Source of the DNA: an uncultured Bacteroidota bacterium
GTDB taxonomy: Bacteria; Bacteroidota; Bacteroidia; JADZBD01
Direction: 5' to 3'
Assembly (NCBI GenBank): GCA_937924855.1
Contig: CALEYQ010000056.1
Coordinates: forward strand, 1-64,000
DNA length: 64,000 nucleotides
Part shown: positions 51,496-60,770 of the stretch, piece by piece
How positions within the stretch are numbered: position 1 is the first letter of the stretch
Layout of the letters: every line of letters begins with the position of its first letter
Made by a program: the position numbers and the translations under genes
The notes under the pieces: generated by a model
Told to the model about the DNA's origin: nothing
The model's database searches: none
What the model saw: only the letters and a program-made list of their open reading frames with translations

Positions 51496-53187
51496 TTAAG
51501 ATTTCAGGATCTTTTTAACTACCGTTTTATCCTCATAGGAAACCTCAACCAGATATTGCCCCGCTGCCCATGAGGAAACATTAATATTAAACATCTCCGT
51601 ATCGGTAATTCCGTCATATATCAGGCGACCGAAAATATCCGAAATCCGGATTCTCGAACCTAACCCGGAAGATATCCGGATAAAGTCCACCGCCGGGTTA
51701 GGATATACCCCAACAGAAAACCCGGAATGAATTTCATTCGTGCTCAATGGACTAATTTGATCATATTTTACCAGAAAACCGTCTGAAGCTCCCTGTGAAA
51801 ACAATGGCATGCCGGTTGCAGTGCCTGAAAAGTCAACCCCTCCCATAAATGAGCCGGTAAAATAGATGCCCCCGGAATTATCAACAGCAACTCCATTACC
51901 TTCATCAGAAATGGTGCCTCCAAATCCTTTTGCAAATCCAAAATTTCCATTGCTAAAATATTTTACCAGAAAAATATCATCAAATCCTGTCGCGTTCACA
52001 ATTCCCATCCCGGCACCGGATGAAAAGTCAATGCTTCCATATAGGGAGCCGGTCAGATAAATATTTCCTGTTGCATCCAGTGCCATTGCCTTCGGGTAGG
52101 CTTCATCTGATCCATCCATCTTCCGCATCCATACCAGGTCGCCCTGATGGTTTAATTTAACAAGAAACCCGGATGTGTTTGAAACGGTTACATTATGAAC
52201 TCCGGAACCCGGATCAAAATCTACTGTATTGCAAAAGGTACCGGTTAAAAGAACATTATTGTATCCATCTGTTTTTACATCCATTCCCCGGTCGCTGCTT
52301 ACCCCACCAATGGATTTAGCCCAAATAAAACTTCCGTTATTTTCATGGAGTTTAACCACAAAAATGTCATTACTTCCATTTGAAGAAAGATTAACCACCC
52401 CTTGACCCGGATCAAAATCCACGGTTCCTGTAAAGTATCCGGTAGCAATTACTCCGCCTGAAAGATCAAGAGCCAGCGATAAGGCTGCATTGTAACCCAC
52501 ACTACCCATATTTACTGCCCATGCCAACTGCCCGGCGGAAGTATATTTTGCAATAAACGGATCCTGAACAGAATAAGCAACCAACATATGCGTTGCAGGC
52601 CCCGGATCCATGTCCATATTACCACGGAATTGTCCGGCCAAATAAACATTTCCGAAAGCATCCAGAACAACTTTGTTTCCTATATTATGATTGGGATTAT
52701 CAAGCACACGTGCCCAAACAAGGCTTCCCATATTATTATACTTTGCCAAAAAGGTATTAGGAACACCGGTCATGGTTGGCCAGATGTAATTTCCTCCATT
52801 GGCAGGATCAAAATCAGAGGGTCCTAATATATATCCTGTTAAAACAATATTGCCAAAACCGTCAACCGCAATGCTCTTCGGAGCTTCCGGCAAGGCACCT
52901 CCAATTCTTCTTGCAAAAATCAAAGCACCGGAGGGTGCATACTTTGCAAAGAAAATATCTTCCATACCATCGGCAGATAAATTATAAACTCCCGGACCCG
53001 GATCGAAATCCACAGTCTGGCTGAAATAACCGGTTACATAAAGGTTACCCTGAGCGTCGGTTACCATGGCCTCCCCGGCATCTCCATCAACACTACCTAA
53101 ACTTGAAGAGTAATTAAAAATCTGTCCGTTAGAAACCCCAACTACCAAAAAGTATATTGAAGTAAAAATCCATTTCATTGCTTTCAT
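51496..53187 (-). CDS. T9SS-secreted SBBP-repeat beta-propeller protein
   Basis: This 563-aa exported protein has a signal peptide (VVGVSNGQ) and SBBP (beta-propeller) repeats such as GGVSSDRGMDVKTDGYNNVLLTGTFCNTVDFDPGSG. Each repeat has the VDFDPG turn and a GNIYLTG strand, about 8 in all. The last 75 residues are a type A T9SS sorting domain: VYPNPAVDFIRI, WAAGQYLVEV and KKILKS. It is secreted through the T9SS; a binding or adhesive role is plausible but not shown. It is divergent from the hydrolase gene across a 319-bp gap. Confidence 0.87.
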   Translation of the reverse strand: MKAMKWIFTSIYFLVVGVSNGQIFNYSSSLGSVDGDAGEAMVTDAQGNLYVTGYFSQTVDFDPGPGVYNLSADGMEDIFFAKYAPSGALIFARRIGGALPEAPKSIAVDGFGNIVLTGYILGPSDFDPANGGNYIWPTMTGVPNTFLAKYNNMGSLVWARVLDNPNHNIGNKVVLDAFGNVYLAGQFRGNMDMDPGPATHMLVAYSVQDPFIAKYTSAGQLAWAVNMGSVGYNAALSLALDLSGGVIATGYFTGTVDFDPGQGVVNLSSNGSNDIFVVKLHENNGSFIWAKSIGGVSSDRGMDVKTDGYNNVLLTGTFCNTVDFDPGSGVHNVTVSNTSGFLVKLNHQGDLVWMRKMDGSDEAYPKAMALDATGNIYLTGSLYGSIDFSSGAGMGIVNATGFDDIFLVKYFSNGNFGFAKGFGGTISDEGNGVAVDNSGGIYFTGSFMGGVDFSGTATGMPLFSQGASDGFLVKYDQISPLSTNEIHSGFSVGVYPNPAVDFIRISSGLGSRIRISDIFGRLIYDGITDTEMFNINVSSWAAGQYLVEVSYEDKTVVKKILKS

Positions 53188-53506
53188 CAGTCTTGCGTTT
53201 TTCTTTACCCCCTGTTACGGCCGGCTTCATAGCCTCGTTTCATTTTCCGGTTAAAACCATTTAGGTGAATTTTTAAGACGTTTCAATATTTCAATGATAC
53301 AAAATCAAAAATATTCATATCTTCCTGTATTTCAACAGTTTAAGCGCATTTCTAAAAAACCAAAAATCTCCTTTCAAATAATCTTTTCAACAACAACTTT
53401 TTCGTAACTTTCAATAAGGAATGCCAAAAAACAGGTCCCGGGCAGGGGAAAACCTGCTGCGGTTAGCTCCTTATTTTACAGAAAAACAACGAATAAAAAG
53501 TTCGAA
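53188..53506. promoter_or_regulatory. 319-bp divergent gap with promoter-like boxes
   Basis: The gap separates the divergent SBBP and hydrolase genes. On the minus strand TATTTTTG (53313-53306) is a -7-like box, about 120 nt upstream of the SBBP start. On the plus strand TAACTTTC near 53405 is a weaker candidate for the hydrolase. A short GCAGG-N6-CCTGC repeat is seen near 53445. No small open frame or RNA motif stands out. Confidence 0.35.
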
Positions 53507-54316
53507 ATGAAAAAGAAGATTTTTAAAAGTGTACTTATCCTTGCCCTGATATCCTACCTCGGGATTTGTGGATTTTTCTATTTCAGACAAGAAGCAATAA
53601 TTTTCCACCCAAAAAAAATCGGTATTGAACAGGAGTACTCATTCCCTGAAAATTTTGAAGAACAATTCATTCAAACCGACTCCGTCAATTTCGTACACGC
53701 TCTTTTGTTTAATGCCGACAGTTCAAAGGGGCTCGTAATATATTTTCACGGGAATGCAGGTGCATTAGACACCTGGGGAGCGAATGCAAAATTCTTCACC
53801 GATCTGGGCTATAGTGTTTTGATGCCGGATTACAGAGGGTATGGAAAAAGCTCCGGCGAAATTGGCACTGAGGCTGATTTTTATAAGGACATGCTACAGG
53901 TATATGATTTTGGGAACTCTATGTTTCCGGAGGAAAATATAATACTGACAGGCAATAGCCTGGGAACAGCGATGGCAACTAATATTGCGGCTCAAAAAAA
54001 TCCGGGTGCTTTAATTTTACTGGCTCCCTTTTTATCTATGGATCACCTCCGGAATCACCACTACCCGTTTCTTCCCGGATTTCTCTTAAAATACAAATTC
54101 CCTAATGTAGATTTTATAAAAGATAAAAAATGTCCCCTGCTTTTGATTCACGGGACGAATGATGAAGTTGTACCGGTAGACCACTCCCGCACATTATCTC
54201 AACACCTCAAGCCGGGGGATAAGTTCATTGAAATTAAAGGGGCGGAACACAATGGTCTGCAAAATCTGGCAGAAGTAAAAAAGGGAATTGAAGCCTGGCT
54301 AAATCCGGGACAATAA
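53507..54316 (+). CDS. Alpha/beta hydrolase with membrane anchor (ABHD13/Bem46-like)
   Basis: This 269-aa protein has an N-terminal membrane segment (SVLILALISYLGICGFFYF), and an alpha/beta-hydrolase fold. HFHGNAG is the oxyanion-hole block (YFHGNAG here), LMPDYRGYGKSSG the second, and the catalytic triad is Ser151 (GNSLGTA), Asp219 (HGTNDEV) and His248 (GAEHNG). The pattern matches the Bem46/ABHD13 group of membrane-tethered serine hydrolases. The substrate is unknown. It is convergent with the SpoIIE gene, 11 nt apart. Confidence 0.9.
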   Translation: MKKKIFKSVLILALISYLGICGFFYFRQEAIIFHPKKIGIEQEYSFPENFEEQFIQTDSVNFVHALLFNADSSKGLVIYFHGNAGALDTWGANAKFFTDLGYSVLMPDYRGYGKSSGEIGTEADFYKDMLQVYDFGNSMFPEENIILTGNSLGTAMATNIAAQKNPGALILLAPFLSMDHLRNHHYPFLPGFLLKYKFPNVDFIKDKKCPLLLIHGTNDEVVPVDHSRTLSQHLKPGDKFIEIKGAEHNGLQNLAEVKKGIEAWLNPGQ

Positions 54317-54327
54317 TATCCATTACA

Positions 54328-56406
54328 TTATACCTCAATGCCAATAACCAACACATCATCCACTTGTTCGTGGTGATTCTTCCAACCGGAAAATTTTTCT
54401 TCAAGAAATTGTTTCTGCTTATCTATTGGAAGCCCACATCCTGACGAAACCAGTTCCTTAAAGTTTTTAAACTTTAATTTTTTCCCCTTTTCACCCCCGA
54501 ACTGATCAGAGTATCCATCCGAATAAAGAAAAATCCTGTCCCCGGGCTTCATCTTTAAAATATTTGAAGAAAAAGATATGCCCCGATTGTTTTGGTCTCC
54601 TCCGATTGAAATCTTGGTTCCCGGATATTCCTTTAAAGAACTTCCGTCAAAATGAAATATCCCATTTATGGCACCGCAAAATCTGCCCTCTCCTGTTTCA
54701 GTATTATATGAAACAACCGACAAATCCATACCATCCGTACTGTTGCTTCCGTGTTTCTCGGTGCCAAAAAATTGTTGAAGTCCAATGCTCAGAAAATCGA
54801 GAATTTCCGCCGGATCACTGATGTCTTTTTCCCCGGTTGCCTTTGACAAAATATTGTGACCCACCAAACTCATCAGAGCTCCCGGAACTCCATGCCCGGT
54901 GCAATCAACTGCCGCAATTACTCTCCAGGGGCCTACAGCAGATGAAAAATAAAAATCTCCACTCACAATATCCTTTGGAAGAAATAGCACAAAGCCATCC
55001 TTAAAGCCTGAAAAAAGCTCAGCATCCCCGGGCAGAATCGCACCCTGAATTCGCCGGGAATAGGTAATACTGTCGGTAATGTCTTTGTTCCTTGCCTCAA
55101 TGATTGCTTTTTGGAGCATTATTTCCTCATTCCTGCTTTCCAATTCAGCATGGGATTGTTTTTTCAACCGGTAGCGGTTAAACAAAACCGCAACAAGTAT
55201 CAGGAGGAGAACAGAACCTACCAAAATAAAAATCAGCCATAACTTATTTCTTTCATTCTTTTCATTTAATAATCTGATTTCAGCTTTCCGACCCTCAGAT
55301 TCATATTTTTCCTGGATTTCCAACACGTTCTTTCGGTTTTCCAACCGCAACAATGAATCATGAAATTCTCTGGATTTCCGCTGCCACTCGAATGCAGATT
55401 TGAAATCGCCCAGTTTTTCATAAAACCCTGACAAATTATCCAGAGAATTCCGGGCATCAAGGAGATAACCGAATTCGGAAGAAAGGGAATAGCTCTTTTT
55501 AGCATACCATATAGCGGAATCCATTTTTCCCATTTCAGAAAAATCCTCGGAAATATTATTTAGGGTTACAATTTCCCCAAGCCGGTTCCCATTTAAGCGA
55601 TAATACTTCAAAGCCATTTTATCATATTCCAAAACCTTATCCAATTTACCTTCATCAAGAAACACCCAGGCAACATTCGCATAATAAGTAGCAATTCCAT
55701 TATAATCCATCTTCCCCTTATAGCCTTCAAACGCCTTATCATAATAGTAAACCGCACTATCCTTTTCCCCCAATCTGTATTTCACCACCCCAATGTTATT
55801 ATAAATACCGGGCAATAAATTCCTCATATCTGAATCCTTCAACAGTGACGCTGCCAAATAATAATTCCGAAGGGCTTCTTCATAGTTGTCCTGATCCTTA
55901 AATAAATTTCCAATGTTATTATAGGAGCTTCCCATCCGGAATTTTGAACCAACCTTTTTAGCAAATTCAAGTCCCTTTAGGTGATACTTAAAAGCTTGTT
56001 CATACTTTCCCTTATCCTGATAGGCGGACCCCAATACATTATAGGAGCTCCACCTTCCATCGTCAAAATTCAGTGAGTCGCACAATCCAACTGCCCATTC
56101 GCCATAGAAAATGGCATCATGGAATTTTCCTATTGATATACAAACCGAGGCAACATCGACCAAGGAAAAAACCCTGTCCTCTCCCTTTCCAATCCGATTC
56201 GCCAACTTTAATTTTTCAAGGGAAACCCGATAGGCAGAGTCTTGGTCAAAATTATCAACCAGGTCATAAATTCGCTGAAGCAGTCCATACTTTTTTTCGG
56301 GATTCTTCTCCGTAGACAGTAGCGCTGTTAACGAATCAAGCTTTGGATTCCCGGAATAACAAAATCCTGAAATCAACAAAAACCCTAAAGACCAAAGAAT
56401 TCTCAA
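54328..56406 (-). CDS. TPR sensor with SpoIIE-type serine phosphatase domain
   Basis: This 692-aa signalling protein has a signal/anchor (SLGFLLISGFCYS), about seven tetratricopeptide repeats (about 40-340, such as YNNIGNLFKDQDNYEEALRNYYLA), a coiled coil, one membrane helix (LWLIFILVGSVLLLILVAVLF, about 391-411), a cytoplasmic coiled coil and a SpoIIE/PP2C phosphatase (about 455-692). The phosphatase metal-binding motifs are readable: SGDFYF, AAVDCTGHGVPGALMSL, LYSDGYSDQF and HEQVDDVLVIGI. It should sense something in the periplasm and dephosphorylate a cytoplasmic partner, usually an anti-sigma factor antagonist, but none is adjacent. The layout is common in Bacteroidota. Confidence 0.92.
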   Translation of the reverse strand: MRILWSLGFLLISGFCYSGNPKLDSLTALLSTEKNPEKKYGLLQRIYDLVDNFDQDSAYRVSLEKLKLANRIGKGEDRVFSLVDVASVCISIGKFHDAIFYGEWAVGLCDSLNFDDGRWSSYNVLGSAYQDKGKYEQAFKYHLKGLEFAKKVGSKFRMGSSYNNIGNLFKDQDNYEEALRNYYLAASLLKDSDMRNLLPGIYNNIGVVKYRLGEKDSAVYYYDKAFEGYKGKMDYNGIATYYANVAWVFLDEGKLDKVLEYDKMALKYYRLNGNRLGEIVTLNNISEDFSEMGKMDSAIWYAKKSYSLSSEFGYLLDARNSLDNLSGFYEKLGDFKSAFEWQRKSREFHDSLLRLENRKNVLEIQEKYESEGRKAEIRLLNEKNERNKLWLIFILVGSVLLLILVAVLFNRYRLKKQSHAELESRNEEIMLQKAIIEARNKDITDSITYSRRIQGAILPGDAELFSGFKDGFVLFLPKDIVSGDFYFSSAVGPWRVIAAVDCTGHGVPGALMSLVGHNILSKATGEKDISDPAEILDFLSIGLQQFFGTEKHGSNSTDGMDLSVVSYNTETGEGRFCGAINGIFHFDGSSLKEYPGTKISIGGDQNNRGISFSSNILKMKPGDRIFLYSDGYSDQFGGEKGKKLKFKNFKELVSSGCGLPIDKQKQFLEEKFSGWKNHHEQVDDVLVIGIEV

Positions 56407-56447
56407 AATCCTGAATTTTCCCTAAATTTAAATTTTATTAGATATCC

Positions 56448-56888
56448 ATGAGGTATAATTGTGAAATTTCCATTCATAAACCATTGGCTGAAGTAATTGC
56501 CAAATTCAATAAACCCGAAAATCTGAAGCACTGGCAACCCGGGTTTCAATCTATGGAACACCTGAGTGGGAATCCTGGCGAACCAGGGGCAAAGTCGAAA
56601 CTGCTGTATGTAAATGGAAAAAGAAGGGTTGAGCTGATTGAAACCATTACCGTAAATAACCTGCCCCACGAATTCACGGCCCAATATGAGGCCCCCGGAA
56701 TCTGGAATTCCGTAAGAAATCTGTTTTCGGAACCAAGTCCGGGTATCACCCACTGGGAAAGCCAAATTGAATTTAAGCTGAGTGGCTTCATGATATTTTT
56801 AGGAATAATTTTTCCCGGAGCTTTTAAAAAGCAAAGTCTGAAATTCATGCAATTGTTTAAAAAATTCTGCGAATCACCGGAAGCCTGA
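56448..56888 (+). CDS. SRPBCC (START-like) family protein
   Basis: This 146-aa soluble protein has the SRPBCC fold: EISIHKPLAEVIAKFNKPENLKHWQPGFQSMEHLSGNPGEPG at the start, VELIETITVNNLPHEFTAQYEAPGIWNSVRN in the middle, and a C-terminal helix. It is an orphan ligand-binding protein, with no catalytic residue clear. It is divergent from the SpoIIE gene, 41 bp apart, and is followed by the GH5 gene. Confidence 0.83.
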   Translation: MRYNCEISIHKPLAEVIAKFNKPENLKHWQPGFQSMEHLSGNPGEPGAKSKLLYVNGKRRVELIETITVNNLPHEFTAQYEAPGIWNSVRNLFSEPSPGITHWESQIEFKLSGFMIFLGIIFPGAFKKQSLKFMQLFKKFCESPEA

Positions 56889-56910
56889 TTCCCGTATTAA
56901 TCTTTTCATA

Positions 56911-58386
56911 TTGGGTCGTAGATTTTTAATTCCTTTCTTATTCTTGCTTTCCTTAGGATTATCCTATTCTGATAAGCTGCAGGCCTTTGTCCATTTTTCA
57001 GAGGGTCGGGTCAGAAACGGGAAAAACAACCCCATCCTCTTAAACGGGGTAAATCTGGGCGGATGGTTGCTATGGGAAGGCTGGATCTGGGGCGGTGGTT
57101 TCACTTCAGAAACAAAAATGAAATCCCGCTTTGTTGAACTGTTGGGGGAACAACCAGCCGTAGACTTTTTTGATAAAGTGCGGAAAAACTTCGTCACCCA
57201 CAACGACATTAAGGCCATTGCGGCCCTGGGTTGGAACACGGTCAGAGTTCCTTTTAACCATACCCTGATCGAACGAGACGAAAATCCGGGGGTATTTATT
57301 GAAGAGGGCTTCCGGGTTCTTGACTCCCTCCTTGCCTGGTGCAGGAAAGAAAAAGTTTATGTGGTTCTTGATCTTCATGCTGCCCCCGGAGGACAAGCAA
57401 AGCTATTCACCAGCGATCCGGATAAAGAACTCGTTTTTGAGAACAAAAACTTACGCGACCGCACCGTCGCTATATGGGCAAAAATTGCCGAAAAGTATCA
57501 ATCCGACACGGTTATCGCCGGATTTGATCTGCTCAATGAACCTAACCCTTCCCATCCTAACCTCCTCCCCTCTTTTTATCTGGAAATAATCAAAGCCATT
57601 AGGCTTCACGATAAAAACCACATGATTATTCTTGAAGGAGCAAAAATGGGTACCGATTTTTCCATCTTTGAGGGCGCGCTAGACAACAATCAGATTTTCA
57701 GCTTTCATTTTTATTCCTGGTTCGTAAAGGATATAAAAAAGAAACTCGATGCGTATCGGAAGTTTGCCGTAAAAACCGGCATTCCCATGTGGTGCGGGGA
57801 ATGGGGAGAAAACGACCTGAAGGAACTCTGTAAAACCAAACTAATACTGGAAGACCCCGGCAACATTTTTTGTGGTAATGCGTTCTGGACCTGGAAAAAA
57901 GTCGAGAAAAATAAAAAATACCCCACCCTGAACCACATGGAGGCAGGAAGAGACTGGGAGAAAATAATTAACTGGATTTCCGGAATCGGAGGAAGGCCAA
58001 ATCCCTCTGAAGTCTCCTCCGGATTGGAAAAATTTTACCAGAGCTGGGAAAACCAAAACTTAATCTTCGACCCTGCCCTGGGATATTTGCTGAATCCCGA
58101 AAAAGGAAATATATGGGCCTCGTATTTTACTTCGGGCCTGCATCCCGTTACCCTGGATTTTAAACCGGACCTGGAAACCCTATCGTATAAAATGCCGGTC
58201 CCGGTCTCCGGAACCTCGCCTGAAATCAGGTACTTACGACTCGGAGAAACCGAATGGAAATCATTAGGATTTCGAGAACCGGAAACCGTCATCACTTTTA
58301 TTCCTCCCCGAAAAGGGACTTATTTTTTCAGATTTTTCATTGGGAGCTACCTTGCGGGGGAAGCCACACTTAAGGTGGAAAAATGA
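56911..58386 (+). CDS. Secreted glycoside hydrolase family 5 (cellulase-like)
   Basis: This 491-aa exported enzyme has an Arg-containing signal peptide (GRRFLIPFLFLLSLGLSYS) and a GH5 (beta/alpha)8 barrel: VNLGGWLLWEGWIW, GWNTVRVPFNHTLI, VVLDLHAAPGGQ, the acid/base Glu210 in LLNEPNP and the nucleophile Glu297 in WCGEWGEN. Both catalytic Glu are present, so it should cut beta-1,4 or related glycans. The C-terminal 90 residues form a small beta-sandwich (about 400-491). It has no T9SS sorting domain, so it may be periplasmic. The start is TTG at 56911, the only start-type codon that gives the signal peptide. Confidence 0.88.
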   Translation: MGRRFLIPFLFLLSLGLSYSDKLQAFVHFSEGRVRNGKNNPILLNGVNLGGWLLWEGWIWGGGFTSETKMKSRFVELLGEQPAVDFFDKVRKNFVTHNDIKAIAALGWNTVRVPFNHTLIERDENPGVFIEEGFRVLDSLLAWCRKEKVYVVLDLHAAPGGQAKLFTSDPDKELVFENKNLRDRTVAIWAKIAEKYQSDTVIAGFDLLNEPNPSHPNLLPSFYLEIIKAIRLHDKNHMIILEGAKMGTDFSIFEGALDNNQIFSFHFYSWFVKDIKKKLDAYRKFAVKTGIPMWCGEWGENDLKELCKTKLILEDPGNIFCGNAFWTWKKVEKNKKYPTLNHMEAGRDWEKIINWISGIGGRPNPSEVSSGLEKFYQSWENQNLIFDPALGYLLNPEKGNIWASYFTSGLHPVTLDFKPDLETLSYKMPVPVSGTSPEIRYLRLGETEWKSLGFREPETVITFIPPRKGTYFFRFFIGSYLAGEATLKVEK

Positions 58387-58406
58387 AAAAAATATCCTGA
58401 TTTTCC

Positions 58407-58414
58407 TATCTTTG
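58407..58414 (+). promoter_or_regulatory. -7 promoter box of the amidase gene
   Basis: TATCTTTG is a perfect TAnnTTTG match, 17 nt before the ATG at 58432. Confidence 0.5.
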
Positions 58415-58431
58415 CAGAAATTAGCCTGCGC

Positions 58432-60264
58432 ATGAAATCGTTCATCACTTCCCTCGTTTTTCTATTTTATTCAGGATTAACTTTTGCACAGGGCTGGAAT
58501 GCTGCCGGCATTGAATACCCTGCCCAATCATTTAAGGATGCTTACAAGGAATTTCCAAATATTCCCTCCGGATTTTTGGAAGCTTATGCCTTTACAAAAA
58601 CCCGATTTACGGAAATAACACCAGACGAACCCCGGGGCTGCACCGGAATTCCCCGGGCCCTTGGAATATTCGGCCTTTTCGAAAATGGAGAAAATTATTT
58701 CCGGGAAAACTATAAAATGATTTTCCCGGGAAAATTCCCGGAAAATTCCGAAGAGAATTTTCAACCTTCAATGGCTTCGGTTATATTTAATTTTGCCGCT
58801 TTCCTCAACAAGGCATTAATAAACTCCTCAAACTCCCAAAGCTCTCCTGTAGCCAAAATTGCATTTTGTTACAACAGCATTACCGAAATTCCGGAAACGG
58901 GTGCAGGAAATTTATTTGCCCGTGAAGCCGACCTGTATTCAATTTTTAAATTTCTCTCCGTAAATGAAAATCAGGAATATTTCGGTTTTCCTGATTACGA
59001 AATTAATTTAGAAGAACTTTTCGGTCAGAATTTCCGGATTCATTCCTCTAAGCGGGTTTTAGTATTCCCTGACAAAGTAATTAACGAAAACGGACAGGAA
59101 TTCAAAAACGGCCTTTCCCTCCTCAGTCCTGACTATCCCTCAGCACTTTGGAATCCGGCGGCTTCCTGTAATTACAGCAACCGGACTGCAGCCGTTAGTG
59201 CCATTACCCTTCACACCGTTCAAGGCAGCTATGCCGGATGTATCAGCTGGTTTCAAAATTGTGCGGCAGGTGTATCAGCGCATTATGTTATCCGGAGCAG
59301 TGATGGTCAGATTACCCAAATGGTTTTGGAAGCCGACAAAGCCTGGCATGTGGGAAGCGAAAACAATTATACCGTGGGTATTGAACACGAAGGATATGTG
59401 AACAATGCCGCCTGGTATACCACCGCGATGTATCAATCCTCGGCAGCCCTTTGTGCCGATATTTGCACCGATCATAATATTAATAAAAAACGAACCGGAT
59501 TTTTCCCCTGGCTTCCCACTACTTATTACAATCAATCTTCCATTCCCGGGTCCTGCATCCGGGTAAAGGGACATATGCACTATCCCAATCAAACCCACAC
59601 CGATCCGGGACCTAACTGGAACTGGGATTATTTCTACAAATTGGTAAATCCACCCTCCGTTAATGCTACTTACACTGCCCCTACCGGCAACTTTTATGAT
59701 CCGGGGGGCCCCAGCAATAATTACGGGGACGATCAGCGGTATATCTGGACCATTGCTCCAACGGGAGCTCAATCGGTTTCCCTCACCTTCAATTCCTTCA
59801 ATCTTGAAAACACCTGGGATTATCTGTATATCTACAACGGCCCAAATGTGTTTTCGCCCTCACTGGGTTATTGGACAGGAACAAATTCTCCGGGAACTGT
59901 TACTGCCTCATCCGGGGTAATGACCATTGAATTTCGAAGCGACTGTGCCACTACGGCTGCCGGATGGAATGCCAGCTGGAATTCTAATGTTGTTACCGGC
60001 ACAGGTTCAATAAACGCTTTCGGCGACTTTCTGATAGGTCCAAATCCTGCCCATGATTTCCTGGAGATAACCTTTTTGGGTCAGGCCCAACAAAATACAC
60101 TTGTCCGCCTGTATGATATTTCGGGAAGAATAATATTTGAACAAAGCACCTCCGGACAGCAAATGAAAATTTCGCTGAACGACTTTCAAATTACTCCGGG
60201 ATTATATTTTGTGGAAATGTCCGGAAACGGCAACCGGCAAGTGGTAAAAATTATTGTTCAATAA
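58432..60264 (+). CDS. T9SS-secreted N-acetylmuramoyl-L-alanine amidase with CUB domain
   Basis: This 610-aa exported protein has a signal peptide (YSGLTFAQ), an N-terminal region of unknown fold (20-250), an Amidase_2 domain (about 255-400), a CUB domain (about 415-520) and a T9SS tail. The amidase keeps its zinc His residues in ITLHTVQGS and THTDPGPNW and the IEHEG catalytic segment, so it should cleave the bond between MurNAc and L-Ala. The CUB domain has the WTI and LYIYNG motifs and the RSDCATT ending. The sorting domain is IGPNPAHDFLEI, TPGLYFVEMSG and the terminal VVKIIVQ. A secreted amidase implies action on foreign or shed peptidoglycan; own-wall turnover is also possible. Confidence 0.88.
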   Translation: MKSFITSLVFLFYSGLTFAQGWNAAGIEYPAQSFKDAYKEFPNIPSGFLEAYAFTKTRFTEITPDEPRGCTGIPRALGIFGLFENGENYFRENYKMIFPGKFPENSEENFQPSMASVIFNFAAFLNKALINSSNSQSSPVAKIAFCYNSITEIPETGAGNLFAREADLYSIFKFLSVNENQEYFGFPDYEINLEELFGQNFRIHSSKRVLVFPDKVINENGQEFKNGLSLLSPDYPSALWNPAASCNYSNRTAAVSAITLHTVQGSYAGCISWFQNCAAGVSAHYVIRSSDGQITQMVLEADKAWHVGSENNYTVGIEHEGYVNNAAWYTTAMYQSSAALCADICTDHNINKKRTGFFPWLPTTYYNQSSIPGSCIRVKGHMHYPNQTHTDPGPNWNWDYFYKLVNPPSVNATYTAPTGNFYDPGGPSNNYGDDQRYIWTIAPTGAQSVSLTFNSFNLENTWDYLYIYNGPNVFSPSLGYWTGTNSPGTVTASSGVMTIEFRSDCATTAAGWNASWNSNVVTGTGSINAFGDFLIGPNPAHDFLEITFLGQAQQNTLVRLYDISGRIIFEQSTSGQQMKISLNDFQITPGLYFVEMSGNGNRQVVKIIVQ

Positions 60265-60272
60265 AGGAAAAA

Positions 60273-60770
60273 CTATTTCTTTCTCCCGATTCGTTTCACT
60301 TTTTCCATCACCAAATCTTTTAAGCGGGTGCGGAAAAGTTCCATCTTTTTAAAGACCTGACTTTCGGATGTTCCGATAATCCGTGCGGCAAGAATTCCTG
60401 CATTTTTTCCACCGTTCAAAGCCACGGTAGCAACGGGTATTCCGGAAGGCATTTGCAGAATGGATAAAACGGAGTCCCATCCATCAATAGAGTTTGAACT
60501 TTTCACGGGCACTCCGATAACCGGCAGTGAGGTAAGAGAAGCCACCATTCCGGGAAGATGAGCAGCCCCGCCCGCTCCTGCAATAATTACTTTTACGCCT
60601 CTTTTATGAGCATTTCGCGCAAATTCAAACATTCTTTCCGGCGTGCGATGGGCAGAAACAATGGTAATTTCGTGAGGAATATTTACCGATTCTAAAAAAT
60701 CAGCCGCCTCCTGCATTACACCCAGGTCTGAATCGGATCCCATAATAATACTGACTTTTACTTTGCTCAT
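60273..60770 (-). CDS. purE: N5-carboxyaminoimidazole ribonucleotide mutase (PurE)
   Basis: PurE converts N5-CAIR to CAIR in purine synthesis. The 165-aa protein matches class I PurE: VSIIMGSDSDLGVM at the N-terminus, the SAHRTPERM active-site motif with the catalytic His, and VIIAGAGGAAHLPGMVASLTSLPVIGVP. It overlaps the purK gene by 4 nt and is downstream in the same operon, so the two steps from AIR to CAIR are made by coupled translation. It is convergent with the amidase gene, 8 nt apart. Confidence 0.98.
   Translation of the reverse strand: MSKVKVSIIMGSDSDLGVMQEAADFLESVNIPHEITIVSAHRTPERMFEFARNAHKRGVKVIIAGAGGAAHLPGMVASLTSLPVIGVPVKSSNSIDGWDSVLSILQMPSGIPVATVALNGGKNAGILAARIIGTSESQVFKKMELFRTRLKDLVMEKVKRIGRKK

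Noticed and set aside
53188..53506. Riboswitch in the long divergent gap
   Set aside because: Only weak short repeats and promoter-like boxes are present, with no conserved aptamer core.
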